Notes: generated by a model not told the origin, from the letters alone. Shown: positions 41,601-52,420, counted from the stretch's first letter. The stretch: DNA of 64,000 bases from Limnothrix sp. FACHB-406 (GCF_014698235.1 NZ_JACJSP010000011.1:1-64000); one strand, 5' to 3'. A program made the numbers and translations.

Positions 41601-42708
41601 GGTGCAGCGGGGTGACAATCTGGTGTTGCTGGTATTTGAGCGCACCAAAACCGGAGACATCATCCAAGGTTTGCCCCGGATTGAGGAGCTGCTGGAAGCC
41701 CGGAAGCCCAAGGAAGCTTGCGTGTTGGCCCGTCGTCCCGGTACGGCCCAAGTGGTCTATGGGGAAGATGACACGGTGGAAGTCAAGATCATCGAGAACG
41801 ATGGCACCTTGGCGGAATACCCAATTCGAGCCGGTCAAAACGTGCAGGTGGTCGATGGCCAAACGGCGAACGTGGCGGAACCGCTGACCGACGGCCCGGC
41901 CAACCCCCACGAAACCCTGGAAATCTTCTACAACTACTACGCGGAGTTGATGTCGCCCTACGAAGCGGCCCTCGACAGCTTGCAACGGGTGCAAAAATTC
42001 CTGGTGGATGAAGTGCAGTCCGTGTACCAGTCCCAGGGGATTGAAATCTCCGACAAGCACATTGAAGTGATTGTGCGGCAGATGACCTCCAAGGTGCGGA
42101 TCGATGACGGTGGCGATACGACAATGCTGCCGGGTGAGTTGGTGGAACTGCAACAGGTGGAGCGGGTGAATGAAGCCATGTCGATTACCGGCGCGGCTCC
42201 GGCCCTTTACACGCCCGTGCTGTTGGGGATCACCAAGGCTTCGCTGAACACGGACAGTTTCATTTCGGCGGCCAGTTTCCAGGAAACCACGCGGGTACTG
42301 ACGGAAGCGGCGATCGAGGGCAAATCCGACTGGCTGCGTGGCCTGAAGGAAAACGTGATCATCGGTCGTCTGATTCCGGCGGGTACGGGCTTCAATGCCT
42401 ACGAAGAAGGCCTGGTGGATGAAATTAGCCCCTACGAAACCACGGGTTACACCCTGACCGATCCGCTCTACGGCGACGATGGAGAGCTGGCCGATGTGGT
42501 GCTGGACGATCGCACGGCGCGGGCCTATGAGCTGGAAGGGACGATCGACCTGGGTGCTGAGGCGGCCTATGGCCTGAGTCGCAACCCGGCGATCATCGAT
42601 GATGAGGACATCGGCGGCAGCTACGGCAGCCGCTACACCAGCAGCGGTGATGAGGAAGAGGAAGAGGGTTACACCGACGGCGGCGAAGATTTCGACGACG
42701 AAGACTAG
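38689..42708 (+). CDS. rpoC2: DNA-directed RNA polymerase subunit β' (RpoC2)
   Basis: The 1339-aa C-terminal part of split β'. The bridge-helix/trigger-loop region is at [19 protein letters not shown] (about 325-343), followed by the very large cyanobacterial SI3 insertion (about 345-985, β-barrel sandwich hybrid repeats), then the trigger-loop end and conserved C-terminal blocks ([20 protein letters not shown], then [13 protein letters not shown]). The tail is strongly acidic ([18 protein letters not shown]). Length is normal. It is the last gene of the operon; a strong terminator begins 117 bp downstream. Confidence 0.98.
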   Translation: MADQPTQPIFYNRVIRKGQLRNLIAWAFTHYGTARTSQLADALKDLGFKFATRAGVSISVDDLQIPPIKRQLLEAAEEEIRRTETKYVRGEITEVERFQKVIDTWNGTSENLKDEVVRNFESNDPLNSVYMMAFSGARGNLSQVRQLVGMRGLMANPQGEIIDLPIKTNFREGLTVTEYIISSYGARKGLVDTALRTADSGYLTRRLVDVSQDTIIRETDCGTERGIPVRAMTDDEKILIPISSRLLGRVVAVDVVHPQTGEVLAARNQDISDELAKEIEAAGVEEVIVRSPLTCEAARSVCQKCYGWSLAHGSMVDMGEAVGIIAAQSIGEPGTQLTMRTFHTGGVFTGEVAGQIRAPFDGVVKYPKNLRARSFRTRHGEDALLLEAPTKLTVEAGGKKETFEASQGSILIARSGEEVKLGQMLVEVQAQGRTTRKSTEKATKDVPSDMAGEVLFDGVYPEEKKDRQGNTTRIAQRSGLIWVLSGEVYNLPPGAEPTVKNGSVVEANSILAETRLVTEHGGVVRLPIEVAEADGKAGSREIEIITASVLLNEARIRTESAQGRDHYLIETDRGQLFSLIATPGTKVLHNQVVAELIDDHYRTSTGGILRYSGVEVAKKAKGKQGYEVLQGGTLLWIPEETHEINKDISLLMVEDGQYVEAGTEIVKDIFCQSAGIVEVIQKNDILREISIKPGDLRMVDDPDLVATVDGQIITPGQDIIPGLPAEELVCVEYVETPEGSGLLLRPVIEFTVPDEPAVPSQDSAEEAGRSIKLRAVQRIPFKDGERVKSVEGIDLLRTQLILEMDKGTPQLAADIELVDDPTDEDIKRLQLVILESLVVRRDVSADPTQGSTHTRLLVKDGDRVDPGAVVARTEIQAKDGGEVRGIRGDGESLRRLLIMRPTDQVTVATQATPTVKVDDLVVAGKSEIAPGQVSAESGQVLSIGEDHLVLRVARPYRVSSQAVLHIDDGDLVQRGDNLVLLVFERTKTGDIIQGLPRIEELLEARKPKEACVLARRPGTAQVVYGEDDTVEVKIIENDGTLAEYPIRAGQNVQVVDGQTANVAEPLTDGPANPHETLEIFYNYYAELMSPYEAALDSLQRVQKFLVDEVQSVYQSQGIEISDKHIEVIVRQMTSKVRIDDGGDTTMLPGELVELQQVERVNEAMSITGAAPALYTPVLLGITKASLNTDSFISAASFQETTRVLTEAAIEGKSDWLRGLKENVIIGRLIPAGTGFNAYEEGLVDEISPYETTGYTLTDPLYGDDGELADVVLDDRTARAYELEGTIDLGAEAAYGLSRNPAIIDDEDIGGSYGSRYTSSGDEEEEEGYTDGGEDFDDED

Positions 42709-42824
42709 GTGCTCAACCCTGTGACCCGATCGCCCGGCCCGGTCGGGTAGCGGTGATGGGGGCAACACCTAACCTCAGCCACTGGATGCAGCCACTGGAT
42801 GCATCCTGATTAAGCGTTATTTCG

Positions 42825-42867
42825 AGGAGCGATCCAGATCATTGAGATCATGGGATCGCTCCTTTTT
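42825..42867 (+). terminator. Strong rho-independent terminator of the rpo operon
   Basis: AGGAGCGATCC (42825-42835) pairs perfectly with GGATCGCTCCT (42853-42863), followed by TTTTT. The 17-nt interior contains a small repeat (AGATCATTGAGATCAT). It ends 27 bp before gcvT and separates the rpo operon from it. Confidence 0.93.
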
Positions 42868-42893
42868 GATGGCGGCGTGACCAACCCGGCATA

Positions 42894-44024
42894 ATGAGAA
42901 AGGCCCCAATTTCTACCCTTGAGGACAATCCCTTGAGCGCGATCGAGCTACGCCGTACCCCCTTGTTTGCCGCCTGCGTTGAGCTGGGCGCAAAAATGAC
43001 CGGTTTTGGCGGTTGGGAAATGCCAGTGCAGTTTGCTGGCCTGATGGAAGAGCACCGAACCGTGCGATCGGGCGTGGGCTGTTTTGACATTTCTCACATG
43101 GGCAAGCTGGAACTGCAAGGCCCCTGGCAAACGGCCTTGGGGCAGTTAGTGCCCAGCGATCTCAGCCCGCTCCAGCCGGGGCAAGGGAAATATACGGTGC
43201 TGCTGAATGAACAGGGCGGCATCGTGGACGACTTGATTGTCTATAGCGAAGGGGCCGATCGCGCCACGGTGATTATTAATGCCGCCACCACCGCTAAGGA
43301 TCTGGCTTGGTTGGCGGCTCACTTGGATCCGGCGGTGACGGTCATGGATCAATCGCCCGAGCAAATCTTGATTGCGGTGCAGGGGCCAACCGCCGCCGCC
43401 ACCTTGCAACCCTGGATCGCGGCGGATTTGGGACAACTCAAGTTCTATCGATCGATTCGCACGCACCTGGGAACGGATGCCGTTTTCATGGCCCGCACCG
43501 GCTACACGGGCGAAGATGGCTTTGAAATCATGCTGGATCTGGAGGCGGGCCAACGGCTTTGGCAGCGGTTAATTGCAGCGGGCGTGGCTCCTTGTGGGCT
43601 GGGATCCCGCGATACCCTGCGCTTGGAGGCGGCCATGGCCCTCTATGGTCAGGACATCACCGAGGAAACCACGCCCTTTGAAGGCAGCTTAGATTGGCTG
43701 GTGCATCTCGATCGCAAGGGAGATTTCCTAGGGCGGGCGGCCCTGGAGGCTCAACAGGCGGCCGGCATTCCCCGCCGGCTGGTGGGGTTGAGCTTGCCCG
43801 ATCGCCACATCGCCCGCCATGATTACCCGGTGTTGCACCAGGGAGAGCCGGTGGGCATTGTCACCAGCGGGACATTTTCACCCACCCTCAACCGCCCGAT
43901 CGCCTTGGCCTACGTGCCCACGGCCCTGGCGGAAGTGGGGCAAGCCTTAGAGGTGCAAATTCGGAATAAATTCATCACCGCTGAGGTGGTCAATCGTCCC
44001 TTCTACCGCCGTCCCAAACCCTAG
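42894..44024 (+). CDS. gcvT: Glycine cleavage system T protein (aminomethyltransferase)
   Basis: GcvT transfers the methylene group from the lipoyl-bound aminomethyl of H protein to tetrahydrofolate, releasing ammonia; in cyanobacteria this serves photorespiratory glycine use. The 376-aa protein has the folate-site motifs GFGGWEMPVQF, CGLGSRDTLRLEAAM and the catalytic-Asp segment DDLIVY. ATG 42894 is the first start; a downstream TTG (about 42933) would give a shorter family-like N-terminus. It is separate from gcvH and gcvP. No glycine riboswitch is visible in the 26 bp between terminator and start. Confidence 0.95.
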   Translation: MRKAPISTLEDNPLSAIELRRTPLFAACVELGAKMTGFGGWEMPVQFAGLMEEHRTVRSGVGCFDISHMGKLELQGPWQTALGQLVPSDLSPLQPGQGKYTVLLNEQGGIVDDLIVYSEGADRATVIINAATTAKDLAWLAAHLDPAVTVMDQSPEQILIAVQGPTAAATLQPWIAADLGQLKFYRSIRTHLGTDAVFMARTGYTGEDGFEIMLDLEAGQRLWQRLIAAGVAPCGLGSRDTLRLEAAMALYGQDITEETTPFEGSLDWLVHLDRKGDFLGRAALEAQQAAGIPRRLVGLSLPDRHIARHDYPVLHQGEPVGIVTSGTFSPTLNRPIALAYVPTALAEVGQALEVQIRNKFITAEVVNRPFYRRPKP

Positions 44025-44109
44025 TGGTTTGCAGATTGGCCCTGATCGCCCCGATCGTCCCGATCGCCCTGACCCGCCGCCTGATCCGTTGCCCGCCCGA
44101 GAGTGTCCC

Positions 44110-45831
44110 ATGCAACCCGTTGATTACACCACCCTGATAGCGAGTTTGTGGGAACTGCGGCGCGACTGGTTACCGGCCCGCTTGGAACAGGTTTTTCAGC
44201 GCGATCGCTTCACGGTCTACCTTTGCCTGCGAACGATCGATCGGCGCGGTTGGTTGGGCATTTCCTGGCATCCTCAGGCGGCGCGGCTCTGCGTTGGGGC
44301 CGCGCCGCCCAAGGAACCGGACACCTTTACCTTTAGCCAACAGTTGTTGCATCAACTGAAAGGCTTGGCCCTGGTGTCTTTTGCGGAGGTGGCCCCTTGG
44401 GAGCGGGTGGTGGATTTGCAATTTGCCCGACGGCCGGGCGATCCGCCCCTGTGGCATCTGTACGTGGAAATTATGGGCAAGTACAGCAATGCCATTTTGA
44501 CCACGGCGGACGGCACGATCGTCACCGCAGCCCACCAAGTGAGCGCCCAGCAGTCGCGGGTGCGGCCGATCCAAACGGGCGATCGCTACAGTGCGCCGCC
44601 CAAACTGACGGAGGCCACACCGCAACCAACCGAATCCTTTGATCGTTGGTGGGAGCGGGTTTCCCTGATTCCTGGCCCCATCAGTCGCCAACTGCTGAAA
44701 ACCTATCGTGGCCTCAGCTCGCCATTGGTCAAAAGCCTGCTGACCGCGGCCGAAATTGACCCCCAGCAGCCGGTGGAAACCCTGGAACCCGCAGGTCAGC
44801 GGCGGCTGTTTGAGGTTTGGCAAGGCTGGCTGAAACGGCTGGAAATGGGAGATTTTGCGCCCGGTTGGACGGAAGCGGGCTACGACGTGCTGGGGTGGCA
44901 GGAACAGCGCTCGGCCCCATCGGTGCAAGACCTGCTCGATCGCTACTATGGCGATCGGCTCGATCGGGAAGCCTTCCAGCGGCTTTGGCAACAATTGCGG
45001 CAAAAGGTGAGCAACCTCGCCAGCAAGCTGCGCAAAAAAGTTGAAGAATTTACCGATCGCCTGGCCCAATCCGCCGAAGCCGACCAGTTTCGATCGCGGG
45101 CTGACCTGTTGATGGCCCATTTGCACCATTGGGAACCGGGGCTGGATCGAATCAGCCTGCCGGACTTTGAGACTGGCGCACCCGTGACCATCGCCCTGGA
45201 TCCGGCGAAAACCGGTGTCCAAAACGCCCAACAGCTCTACAAAAAATATCAAAAGCTCGATCGTTCCCGCAGCGCGATCGAACCGCTACTGCTCGCTGCC
45301 CGCAGCGAATTGGCCTACCTGGAAGAGGTGGAAGAAAGCCTCAGTGAATTTGAGGACTACGGCGGCCCTGAAGATCTAAGCGCCCTCGAAGAAATTCGTG
45401 ATGAACTGGTGCAGGAAGGTTATTTGGAGGATCCGGGCTATCGCCGGGCCTTGCCTGACCCCGGTGAAGGGTTCCGCAAATTCACCACCCCCAGCGGCTA
45501 TGAAGTCTGGATTGGCCGCAACAATGCCCAGAACGATCGACTCTCCTTTCGGTTGGCCACGGCCTATGACTTGTGGTTCCATGCCCAGGAAATTCCCGGC
45601 AGCCATGTGCTGTTGCGGATGCCAGCGGGATCCCAGCCCGATCGCGCCGATTTGCAATTCACCGCCGATCTGGCCGCTCGCTACAGCCGGGCCCGGCAAG
45701 CAGAACAGGTTCCCGTGATTTACACGGAACCCCGGCATCTGTACAAACCCAAAGGCGCTAAACCGGGGCTAGTGATTTACAAGCATGAGCGGGTGATTTG
45801 GGGACAACCACAGCGACCGCTGGCGGGCTAA
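44110..45831 (+). CDS. rqcH: Ribosome-associated quality control protein RqcH (NFACT family)
   Basis: A 573-aa bacterial Rqc2/NEMF homologue. NFACT-N spans about 1-180, an HhH-like section follows (about 190-250), then long coiled coils (about 295-350 and 390-440) and the NFACT-R domain (about 460-565) with the signature DLWFHAQEIPGSHV near 488-501. RqcH binds obstructed 50S subunits and recruits tRNA-Ala to add alanine tails that mark nascent chains for degradation. The start is ATG 44110, 85 bp after gcvT and in the same direction. Older annotations call the family fibronectin-binding protein FbpA. Confidence 0.93.
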   Translation: MQPVDYTTLIASLWELRRDWLPARLEQVFQRDRFTVYLCLRTIDRRGWLGISWHPQAARLCVGAAPPKEPDTFTFSQQLLHQLKGLALVSFAEVAPWERVVDLQFARRPGDPPLWHLYVEIMGKYSNAILTTADGTIVTAAHQVSAQQSRVRPIQTGDRYSAPPKLTEATPQPTESFDRWWERVSLIPGPISRQLLKTYRGLSSPLVKSLLTAAEIDPQQPVETLEPAGQRRLFEVWQGWLKRLEMGDFAPGWTEAGYDVLGWQEQRSAPSVQDLLDRYYGDRLDREAFQRLWQQLRQKVSNLASKLRKKVEEFTDRLAQSAEADQFRSRADLLMAHLHHWEPGLDRISLPDFETGAPVTIALDPAKTGVQNAQQLYKKYQKLDRSRSAIEPLLLAARSELAYLEEVEESLSEFEDYGGPEDLSALEEIRDELVQEGYLEDPGYRRALPDPGEGFRKFTTPSGYEVWIGRNNAQNDRLSFRLATAYDLWFHAQEIPGSHVLLRMPAGSQPDRADLQFTADLAARYSRARQAEQVPVIYTEPRHLYKPKGAKPGLVIYKHERVIWGQPQRPLAG

Positions 45832-45968
45832 GGATCTGGGCGGACTGAAGGGCGATCGCTCGGAATGCTTGCTCGTTTTGCGGAAGACCCTGCCCAACCC
45901 CAGGGGCCAGACGGGGCGATCGTCCCCTGCTTCTGTTGGTTGCCTGCTGTCCAAGCAATCATCAATTT

Positions 45969-46985
45969 ATGAATCTCTTGACCAATTACTGCGCACTATC
46001 GGCTTGGAGCCGGCGGGGCCGCCACTTTGCTCTCCCGATCGTTCTGTTTTGGAGCCTGTGGAGTTCCGGGCCGGCCCAGGCGATCGGGATGCGAAGCGCG
46101 ATCGCCCCGCGCCACCCCAGGGTCACCGCCTTTCCCCGCGCTCCCGTGACTGATCGGCTGGGCCCCTTGAGCCAATCGCCTAACGAACTCCCCTTCATTG
46201 GCCGGCGCTCCTTCAACTTTTTGGGAGGCAGCGGCACGGGGCAATCAATCACGATCGAGCCAGATGGCACCACCACCGTTGAGCGCCACGGCACGGCCAA
46301 CAGCGCCATTGAGTATCGCGGCCGCTTTTCCAATCCCCTTTGGCTGAATGATCAACAGGGTCTTCTGATTGAAGGATCCCAAATCTATCAAGTTGGCCCC
46401 GATGGCCAGCGGCCCCAGAATTGCGATCGGGGGGCGGCTCCCTGTCGTGCAGAACTGTGGGAACTCACCTCGGAAACCCCCGACCCAGCCGATTGGCCAG
46501 CCCCTCTGCCAGGGGAGCCTTTGGAGGATGTGGAAGATGAGCGATTCAGTCGCCAACCCTTTAATCGATCGCACTTTCAACAGGTGCAAGCGCTGAATCG
46601 GGCCTGTGGGTTTTATGACGTGACTTCCCCCTGCTCGGTGCGGATCTATCCCTTTAACAATCTGTCTCTGATAGCGCGGCGTGACGGCACGGAATCCGTG
46701 GGCTACAGCCTGTCGTTTTATCGGCCCATTTCCCAAGCGGCCGCCTTAGCCTACGTGAAAATTCTGAACGATCATCAATCTTTCCGCCCGATCGAAACCC
46801 AGCGCCTGGCCGATCGCCTGGTGTACTATGGCTGTCCCTACGATGCAGGAGCCGAGCAACCAGCCCCCCTTTGTTCGGTGGAACTGTTCTATGCAACCCC
46901 TTCGGGGTCTGATCGCTCGATCGAGCGGTCGCCCAGCGGGGAACCCCTGATCAGCGGGCTGCGTTTTATCCAAAGCAGTCCCTAA
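45969..46985 (+). CDS. Secreted hypothetical protein
   Basis: A 338-aa protein starting at ATG 45969, with an N-terminal signal sequence (hydrophobic core LPIVLFWSLWS, cleavage likely after GPAQA). The mature part has no recognised domain. It contains Cys pairs (NCDRGAAPC; ACGFYDVTSPC; CPYDAGAEQPAPLC) that could form disulfides, a hydrophobic strand pattern around QGLLIEGSQIYQVG, and a Pro/Asp-rich middle. The C-terminus reads ISGLRFIQSSP, and the TAA stop lies in an 11-bp tandem duplication. Likely periplasmic or extracellular; function unknown. Confidence 0.78.
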   Translation: MNLLTNYCALSAWSRRGRHFALPIVLFWSLWSSGPAQAIGMRSAIAPRHPRVTAFPRAPVTDRLGPLSQSPNELPFIGRRSFNFLGGSGTGQSITIEPDGTTTVERHGTANSAIEYRGRFSNPLWLNDQQGLLIEGSQIYQVGPDGQRPQNCDRGAAPCRAELWELTSETPDPADWPAPLPGEPLEDVEDERFSRQPFNRSHFQQVQALNRACGFYDVTSPCSVRIYPFNNLSLIARRDGTESVGYSLSFYRPISQAAALAYVKILNDHQSFRPIETQRLADRLVYYGCPYDAGAEQPAPLCSVELFYATPSGSDRSIERSPSGEPLISGLRFIQSSP

Positions 46986-46994
46986 GCAGTCCCT
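46973..46994. repeat. 11-bp perfect tandem duplication over a stop codon
   Basis: AAGCAGTCCCT occurs twice in tandem; the TAA stop of the secreted hypothetical protein (46983-46985) forms at the junction of the two copies. Confidence 0.9.
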
Positions 46995-47212
46995 ATGTCG
47001 GGGGATGAGTTTGGGTTGATCAGTTTCAATCCCCTGTTTTGAATCAACCGTTGATGAACTCCGGAACTGGCATTTCTTGGCGGGCGGCGTTTCCAGACCA
47101 CCGCCCAACCGCAAGTGCTTACAATGTTAAGTCTGGTGGGGGCTGGAGCCAGATTCCAGAATGGGCGGTGTATGCTGCCTTTATCCGCAAAATCGTTAGC
47201 TAACTTGGTGCA

Positions 47213-47644
47213 GTGTTGAAATCAGTTTTGGTGGCCCTGGATCGATCGGCATTATCCGAGTCAGAAATTGCCATGCTGCGATCGCTCAATTTGAACGATC
47301 AGTGCAAAGTAATTTTGGTGCATGTGATTCCGCCCACCAGCACCGATCTAGATCAGCCGCTCGATCGCCCCCAAGGCACTGCACCGGATTTGTATCGCGA
47401 GATTGAAACCCAACTGGCGGCCTACCAAAAGCGCCTACCCTGCCCCAGCACCATTGAAATCATCAGTGGCGAACCCGCTGCGGAAATTGTTCGCTTGGCC
47501 AATATCCATCGCACCGATTTAATCATCATTGGCAGCCGGGGCCTCAGCGGCATCGATCGCATTCTGCAAGGTTCCGTCAGCAGCGACGTGCTGGAACAAG
47601 CGCCCTGTTCGGTGTTGGTGGTGAAGGCCAAAACTGCCGCTTGA
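47213..47644 (+). CDS. Universal stress protein (UspA family)
   Basis: A 143-aa single-domain Usp protein. The ATP-binding signature G-2x-G-9x-G-S is present as GSRGLSGIDRILQGS, and the N-terminal strand is VLVALDRS with the usual Asp. ATP-binding Usp proteins act as small cytosolic stress or signalling factors. The start is GTG 47213 (GTG TTG AAA). It lies alone between the secreted hypothetical and the helicase gene. Confidence 0.93.
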   Translation: MLKSVLVALDRSALSESEIAMLRSLNLNDQCKVILVHVIPPTSTDLDQPLDRPQGTAPDLYREIETQLAAYQKRLPCPSTIEIISGEPAAEIVRLANIHRTDLIIIGSRGLSGIDRILQGSVSSDVLEQAPCSVLVVKAKTAA

Positions 47645-47772
47645 TTTGTGCCCGATCGTCCTGAAACTGTCCAGCCTGATCGCCCCTTTTGCGTTGTGCT
47701 TGTGTTGGGGGTTGCCGGTTTTGGGTATTGCCCGTTTTTAGTTTTCCATCGCCTATCCTCGTTTTTGCCCGC

Positions 47773-50154
47773 ATGTCTGCGTTTCTTGCCCAACTGAACC
47801 CCGCCCAGCGCCGCGCCGTTGAACATTACCAGGGGCCCCTATTGGTGGTGGCGGGGGCTGGGTCGGGCAAAACCCGCGCCCTCACCTTCCGCATTGCTCA
47901 CCTGATTCAACACCACCGCGTGGATCCGGATCAGATTTTGGCCGTGACCTTCACCAACAAGGCCGCGCGGGAAATGAAGGAGCGGATTGAAACCCTCTTT
48001 GCTCAACAGGAGGCACGATCGCGCTTTGGCAAACCCTTTGACCTGCTGCGGCCCGAGGAACAAACGCGCCTGAAATCCCAGGTCTATAAAGACACCATCA
48101 AGCACCTATGGATCGGGACTTTTCACGCCCTCTGTGCTCGAATTCTGCGGTTTGATCTGGAAAAATTTCAGCATCCTAAAGGCTATCGTTGGACAAAAAA
48201 TTTCACGATTTTTGATGAATCCGATGTCCAAAGCCTGATTAAGCAGATTGTGACGAAAGACCTGAATCTCGACGATAAAAAATTCCAGCCGAGACAGGTG
48301 CGTTTTGCCATTAGCAATGCCAAAAATCAGGGACTGTCGCCGGAAGAGGTGGAGCGCAATGATCCCACTTTTCGCGGTCGCACAATCGCCACGGTTTATG
48401 ATCGCTACCAAGCGGCTTTGGCGGCGAACAATGCTTTAGATTTTGATGATTTGATTGGGTTGCCCGTACAACTTTTTCAGCAAAATGAATCGGTTTTGGG
48501 TTACTGGCACAGCCGATTCCGCCACATTCTTGTGGATGAATATCAGGATACCAACCGCACCCAATACGACTTGATTCGGCTGTTGGTGACCAATGGGGAA
48601 TCTTCCGAAAGCTTTGACCATTGGAACCATCGATCGATCTTTGTGGTGGGCGATGCGGATCAGTCCATTTATTCGTTTCGGGCGGCGGACTTCACGATTC
48701 TGCTAGATTTTCAGGATGATTTTGGCGATCGACTGCCCGATGACGACACGCGGACAATGGTGAAGCTGGAGGAAAACTATCGATCGCGCGAAAACATCTT
48801 GCAGGTGGCCAACGAACTCATTGAACGCAACACAGAACGCATTGATAAAGTATTGCGGCCCACGCGCGGGGCCGGCGACCCGATCGCGGTCTATGAATCC
48901 GACCACGAAATGGATGAAGCGGAATATGTGGTTCAGAAAATTCGCAAGCTGGAGCAACAAAATCCCGAATTAAATTGGGGCAGCTTTGCCATTTTGTATC
49001 GCACTAATGCCCAATCTCGTCCCTTTGAAGATGTGCTGCTGCGGTTGGGAATTCCTTACACCATGGTGGGAGGATTACGGTTCTATGACCGCAAGGAAAT
49101 TAAGGACACGTTGGCCTATTTGCGCCTGCTCACCAATCCCAACGATAGTATTAGCCTGAAGCGGGTGATTAATGTGCCCAAGCGTGGGGTGGGCAAGACA
49201 ACGCTCGATCGCCTAGAGAATGCGGCCGATCAGTTGGGCGTGCCGCTCTGGGAAATTTTGAGCGATGAAACTTCGGTGAAAACCCTGGCCGGACGCACGG
49301 CTAAGCCCTTGTTGGAGTTTGTGCAAATGATTCAGACTTGGCAAGCCCAGGTGGATCAACAACCCGCCGCCACAATTTTGGATGGCATTCTTCAGGGATC
49401 GGGCTATGTGCGGGAACTGCAAGCGGAGGGCACGGACGAAGCGAGCGATCGCCTGGCGAATTTGGCGGAATTGGCCAACGCCATGACCCAGTATGCGGAA
49501 GACACCAGCGACGGCTCCTTGACGAACTTTCTGGAAAATGCGGCGCTAGCTTCGGATTTGGATGACTTGAAGGAGGGCAAAAACGCCGTTTCTCTGATGA
49601 CGCTCCATGCGGCCAAGGGGCTAGAATTCCCGGTGGTGTTTTTGGTGGGGCTGGAACAGGGGCTGTTTCCCAACTTCCGTTCCATGGACGATCCCCGATC
49701 GCTCGAAGAAGAACGCCGCCTTTGCTATGTGGGCATTACCCGCGCCCAGGAGCAATTGTTCTTAACCCATGCCCAGGAGCGGCGGCTGTGGGGAGGAATG
49801 CGCGAGCCTTCGGTTCCCTCGGTGTTTTTGGGCGAGCTGCCACCGGAGCACCTAATTACTGAGGGGCGGAGCAACCGCCGATCGGGGCCGGCGGCCTTGG
49901 GATCAGCAACGGGATCGGCCAATCGGCGATCGGCCGCGGCCCGCCCCACCCCCAAACCCAATCCGCGCCCGACCAAAACCACGCCGCCCCAAGCTTGGGA
50001 AGTGGGCGATCGGGTGATTCACGACACCTTTGGCGAAGGGAAGGTGATGCATGTGTTTGAAACCGGGCGCAAAGTCACCATTTCGGTGCGGTTTCCCGGC
50101 TTGGGTCAAAAAATCTTTGATCCCAACCTGGCTCCCCTCCAGCGCTTGGATTAG
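47773..50154 (+). CDS. pcrA: UvrD/PcrA-type DNA helicase
   Basis: A 793-aa superfamily 1A helicase, 3'-5' polarity by family. Motifs in order: Walker A AGAGSGKT (about 27), TFTNKAAREM (Ia), DEYQDTN (II, about 255), GDADQSIYSFRAA (III), LEENYRS (IV), LHAAKGLEFPVVFLVG (V) and LCYVGITRAQ (VI). The C-terminal 80 residues are Arg/Pro/Ala-rich and end in a Tudor-like segment (VGDRVIHDTFGEGKV), as in PcrA that binds RNA polymerase. The start is ATG 47773. Roles: nucleotide excision repair, replication-fork clearing and removal of stalled polymerase. Confidence 0.96.
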   Translation: MSAFLAQLNPAQRRAVEHYQGPLLVVAGAGSGKTRALTFRIAHLIQHHRVDPDQILAVTFTNKAAREMKERIETLFAQQEARSRFGKPFDLLRPEEQTRLKSQVYKDTIKHLWIGTFHALCARILRFDLEKFQHPKGYRWTKNFTIFDESDVQSLIKQIVTKDLNLDDKKFQPRQVRFAISNAKNQGLSPEEVERNDPTFRGRTIATVYDRYQAALAANNALDFDDLIGLPVQLFQQNESVLGYWHSRFRHILVDEYQDTNRTQYDLIRLLVTNGESSESFDHWNHRSIFVVGDADQSIYSFRAADFTILLDFQDDFGDRLPDDDTRTMVKLEENYRSRENILQVANELIERNTERIDKVLRPTRGAGDPIAVYESDHEMDEAEYVVQKIRKLEQQNPELNWGSFAILYRTNAQSRPFEDVLLRLGIPYTMVGGLRFYDRKEIKDTLAYLRLLTNPNDSISLKRVINVPKRGVGKTTLDRLENAADQLGVPLWEILSDETSVKTLAGRTAKPLLEFVQMIQTWQAQVDQQPAATILDGILQGSGYVRELQAEGTDEASDRLANLAELANAMTQYAEDTSDGSLTNFLENAALASDLDDLKEGKNAVSLMTLHAAKGLEFPVVFLVGLEQGLFPNFRSMDDPRSLEEERRLCYVGITRAQEQLFLTHAQERRLWGGMREPSVPSVFLGELPPEHLITEGRSNRRSGPAALGSATGSANRRSAAARPTPKPNPRPTKTTPPQAWEVGDRVIHDTFGEGKVMHVFETGRKVTISVRFPGLGQKIFDPNLAPLQRLD

Positions 50155-50370
50155 GCCACTGCCCGATCGCGAGGGTCGAAGTTTTTCTGATGCGATCGAC
50201 CCAGGGAGGGATCCCCGAAAAATGGCGAAAACCGGTTGATTAACCCTTCAGAAAACTCGCTGGCAACCCCGCAAGCGCCCGATCGCCCATTGGGCCGTGC
50301 GCGATCGCCCAAATCGGCTAAGATGGCATCAACTAAACGTAACGTCGCTCTAACTTAAGGACAATACTGG

Positions 50371-51258
50371 GTGATTGACTTCGGACGAGTCATGACCGCG
50401 ATGATCGTGCCGTTTGCCCAAGATGGCAGCGTTAACTACACGATCGTCGAGCAACTGACGCGCAATCTCGTGGCGCACGGAACCGACACGCTGGTGGTGT
50501 GCGGCACGACCGGTGAATCGCCAACCTTAACCTGGGACGAAGAATACGAACTGTTTCGCGTCGTTAAGCAAGCGGCGGGCCGTGCCAAGGTGATGGCCGG
50601 CACGGGATCCAACTCAACCCGCGAGGCGATCGCCGCCACCGAAAAGGCCGCTAAGCTCGGTCTGGATGGTTCGTTGCAAGTGGTTCCCTACTACAACAAA
50701 CCGCCCCAAGAGGGACTCGCCGCCCATTTCCGGGCGATCGCCGCCGCCGTGCCCGAGTTCCCCCTCATGCTGTACAACATTCCGGGACGCACGGGCCAAA
50801 ACCTGCTGCCGGAAACGGTGGCCCAACTGGCGGAATTGCCAAATATTGTGGCGATCAAAGAAGCCAGCGGTAACCTTGACCAGGTGAGCGCCGTCCGCCG
50901 TCTGACTCCGCCCACCTTCAAGATCTATTCTGGAGACGATTCCCTGACCTTGCCGATGTTGGCGGTGGGGGCTTCGGGGGTGGTCAGCGTGGCCAGCCAT
51001 CTCGTGGGCGATCGAATTCAAAGCATGATTCGCGCCTTTGAAGCAGGTCAGGTCAACGACGCATTGACAGAACATTTGGCTTTGTTACCCTTGTTTAAAG
51101 CCTTGTTCTTGACCACGAATCCAATTCCCGTCAAAGCAGCGCTAGAACTGTTAGGCTGGGAAGTGGGGGAACCGCGCCTGCCGTTGATCCCTTGCCCGGA
51201 TCCTGTTCGCCAAGCCTTGAAACAGGCAATGGCGGAGTTAGACCTGCTGCCACAGTGA
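50371..51258 (+). CDS. dapA: 4-hydroxy-tetrahydrodipicolinate synthase
   Basis: DapA condenses pyruvate with aspartate semialdehyde, the first committed step to diaminopimelate and lysine, needed for peptidoglycan. The 295-aa protein shows the Schiff-base Lys163 (AIKEASGN), Tyr135 and Arg140 (LYNIPGRTG) and the [10 protein letters not shown] motif. The start is GTG 50371, with AAGGA about 10 nt upstream. dapA followed by the RNase J gene is a common order in cyanobacteria; here the two are separated by an unusual 1.5-kb spacer. Confidence 0.96.
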   Translation: MIDFGRVMTAMIVPFAQDGSVNYTIVEQLTRNLVAHGTDTLVVCGTTGESPTLTWDEEYELFRVVKQAAGRAKVMAGTGSNSTREAIAATEKAAKLGLDGSLQVVPYYNKPPQEGLAAHFRAIAAAVPEFPLMLYNIPGRTGQNLLPETVAQLAELPNIVAIKEASGNLDQVSAVRRLTPPTFKIYSGDDSLTLPMLAVGASGVVSVASHLVGDRIQSMIRAFEAGQVNDALTEHLALLPLFKALFLTTNPIPVKAALELLGWEVGEPRLPLIPCPDPVRQALKQAMAELDLLPQ

Positions 51259-52206
51259 ACTAACAACAGTTGCTGACAACCAACGGGCGAGTGATCAGTG
51301 ATTACTGGGTCACTGATGGGCAATTAGCGGGCGATGAACCCAGTGCGCGATCGACCCTTTCCCGATCGCCCCAAGCCAACAGGCGAAGGACAACCCTAGG
51401 GCGATGACGGCACAAGCTATTGGGTCAAAGATTGAGCAAAATACTAGGTAGAAAGTACTGAGTAGAGTGTTAATCAACGACTTTCAACTTGGCTCAAAAT
51501 CAGCAACACCAATCCGAAAAATTGCAAATTGGTTGCTTTGATGAATTTTTGAGTTAGTTTCAGATTGCTGATAGTTGAGTCACGGACTTTTGGACAAAAT
51601 AAACTGCCCGATCGCTCAAACCATTCACTCACCATCATCCCGATCGAGTGGCATAGGATTAAATCATCCAAATTAAGTTATCCAAATTCCAGAACTTGGA
51701 TTAGACTGAGAGCAAATTGGCACTGCCCAGCCCTGCAACACTTGAAGGCAGCTTAAAATTAAAGAACTAGATTCCGGATTAACTAAAAGTTCTGACTAAA
51801 AATTTTGAATCAGCCGCTTGCTTAAGCAATGCAGTTCAGCAATGTAGTTCAGCCGGTTCATGAAACAGTTTCATTAAAAAAATCCCCTAAGCGGCTCAAC
51901 TAAAATCTCGCTCAAAACCAATTGAAAAACCCAATTAACCCATTAAACAAGCCCATTGCCGTTAACCATGTTAAAAAACGCCCGATCGCTCAACATGACT
52001 CAATCATCGCTTTTTCGACAACCTGTGAAATCCGCAAAATTTTCAACGGCTCATCGCGAGCAGGGAGCTGCAAGCTAATCATGAATCCGGAATATCCAAC
52101 AGTGGCTTGTTTAATAAAAATGGGAGTCCCCGCATTTGATTGCTCTTAGGCCGGTTGAGGGGTTCGATTTTTTGAACAATCTTTTGAACGCTCTAAATCA
52201 TCCTCA

Positions 52207-52244
52207 TTTGGAATCCCCACTTGGAATCCCCATTTGGAATCCTA
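52207..52244. repeat. 13-bp tandem repeat (3 copies)
   Basis: TTTGGAATCCCCA and two near-identical copies stand in tandem inside the dapA-rnj spacer. Confidence 0.8.
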
Positions 52245-52420
52245 ATTTTGAGAGCAACCATTGTGTTGAATTTAGATTGATTGGCGGTGGTGAATTGGAT
52301 CGATCGAACGGATCCACCGACTGATCTTGAAGCAAGTTTTTTTCCCAGATGGTTACTCCTTGATGCAATCCATGAGTTTGGTGAATGTGTTGAGCCTAGA
52401 AAATTCGGCACAGCATTCCA

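Noticed and set aside
39295-42768. 1157-codon open frame antisense to rpoC2
   Set aside because: It mirrors rpoC2 almost end to end, its product is His/Phe/Gly-rich without domain pattern, and such stop-free antisense frames follow from the GC-rich codon use. Similar mirrors over rpoB (35126-36613) and rpoC1 (36680-38044) were dropped for the same reason.
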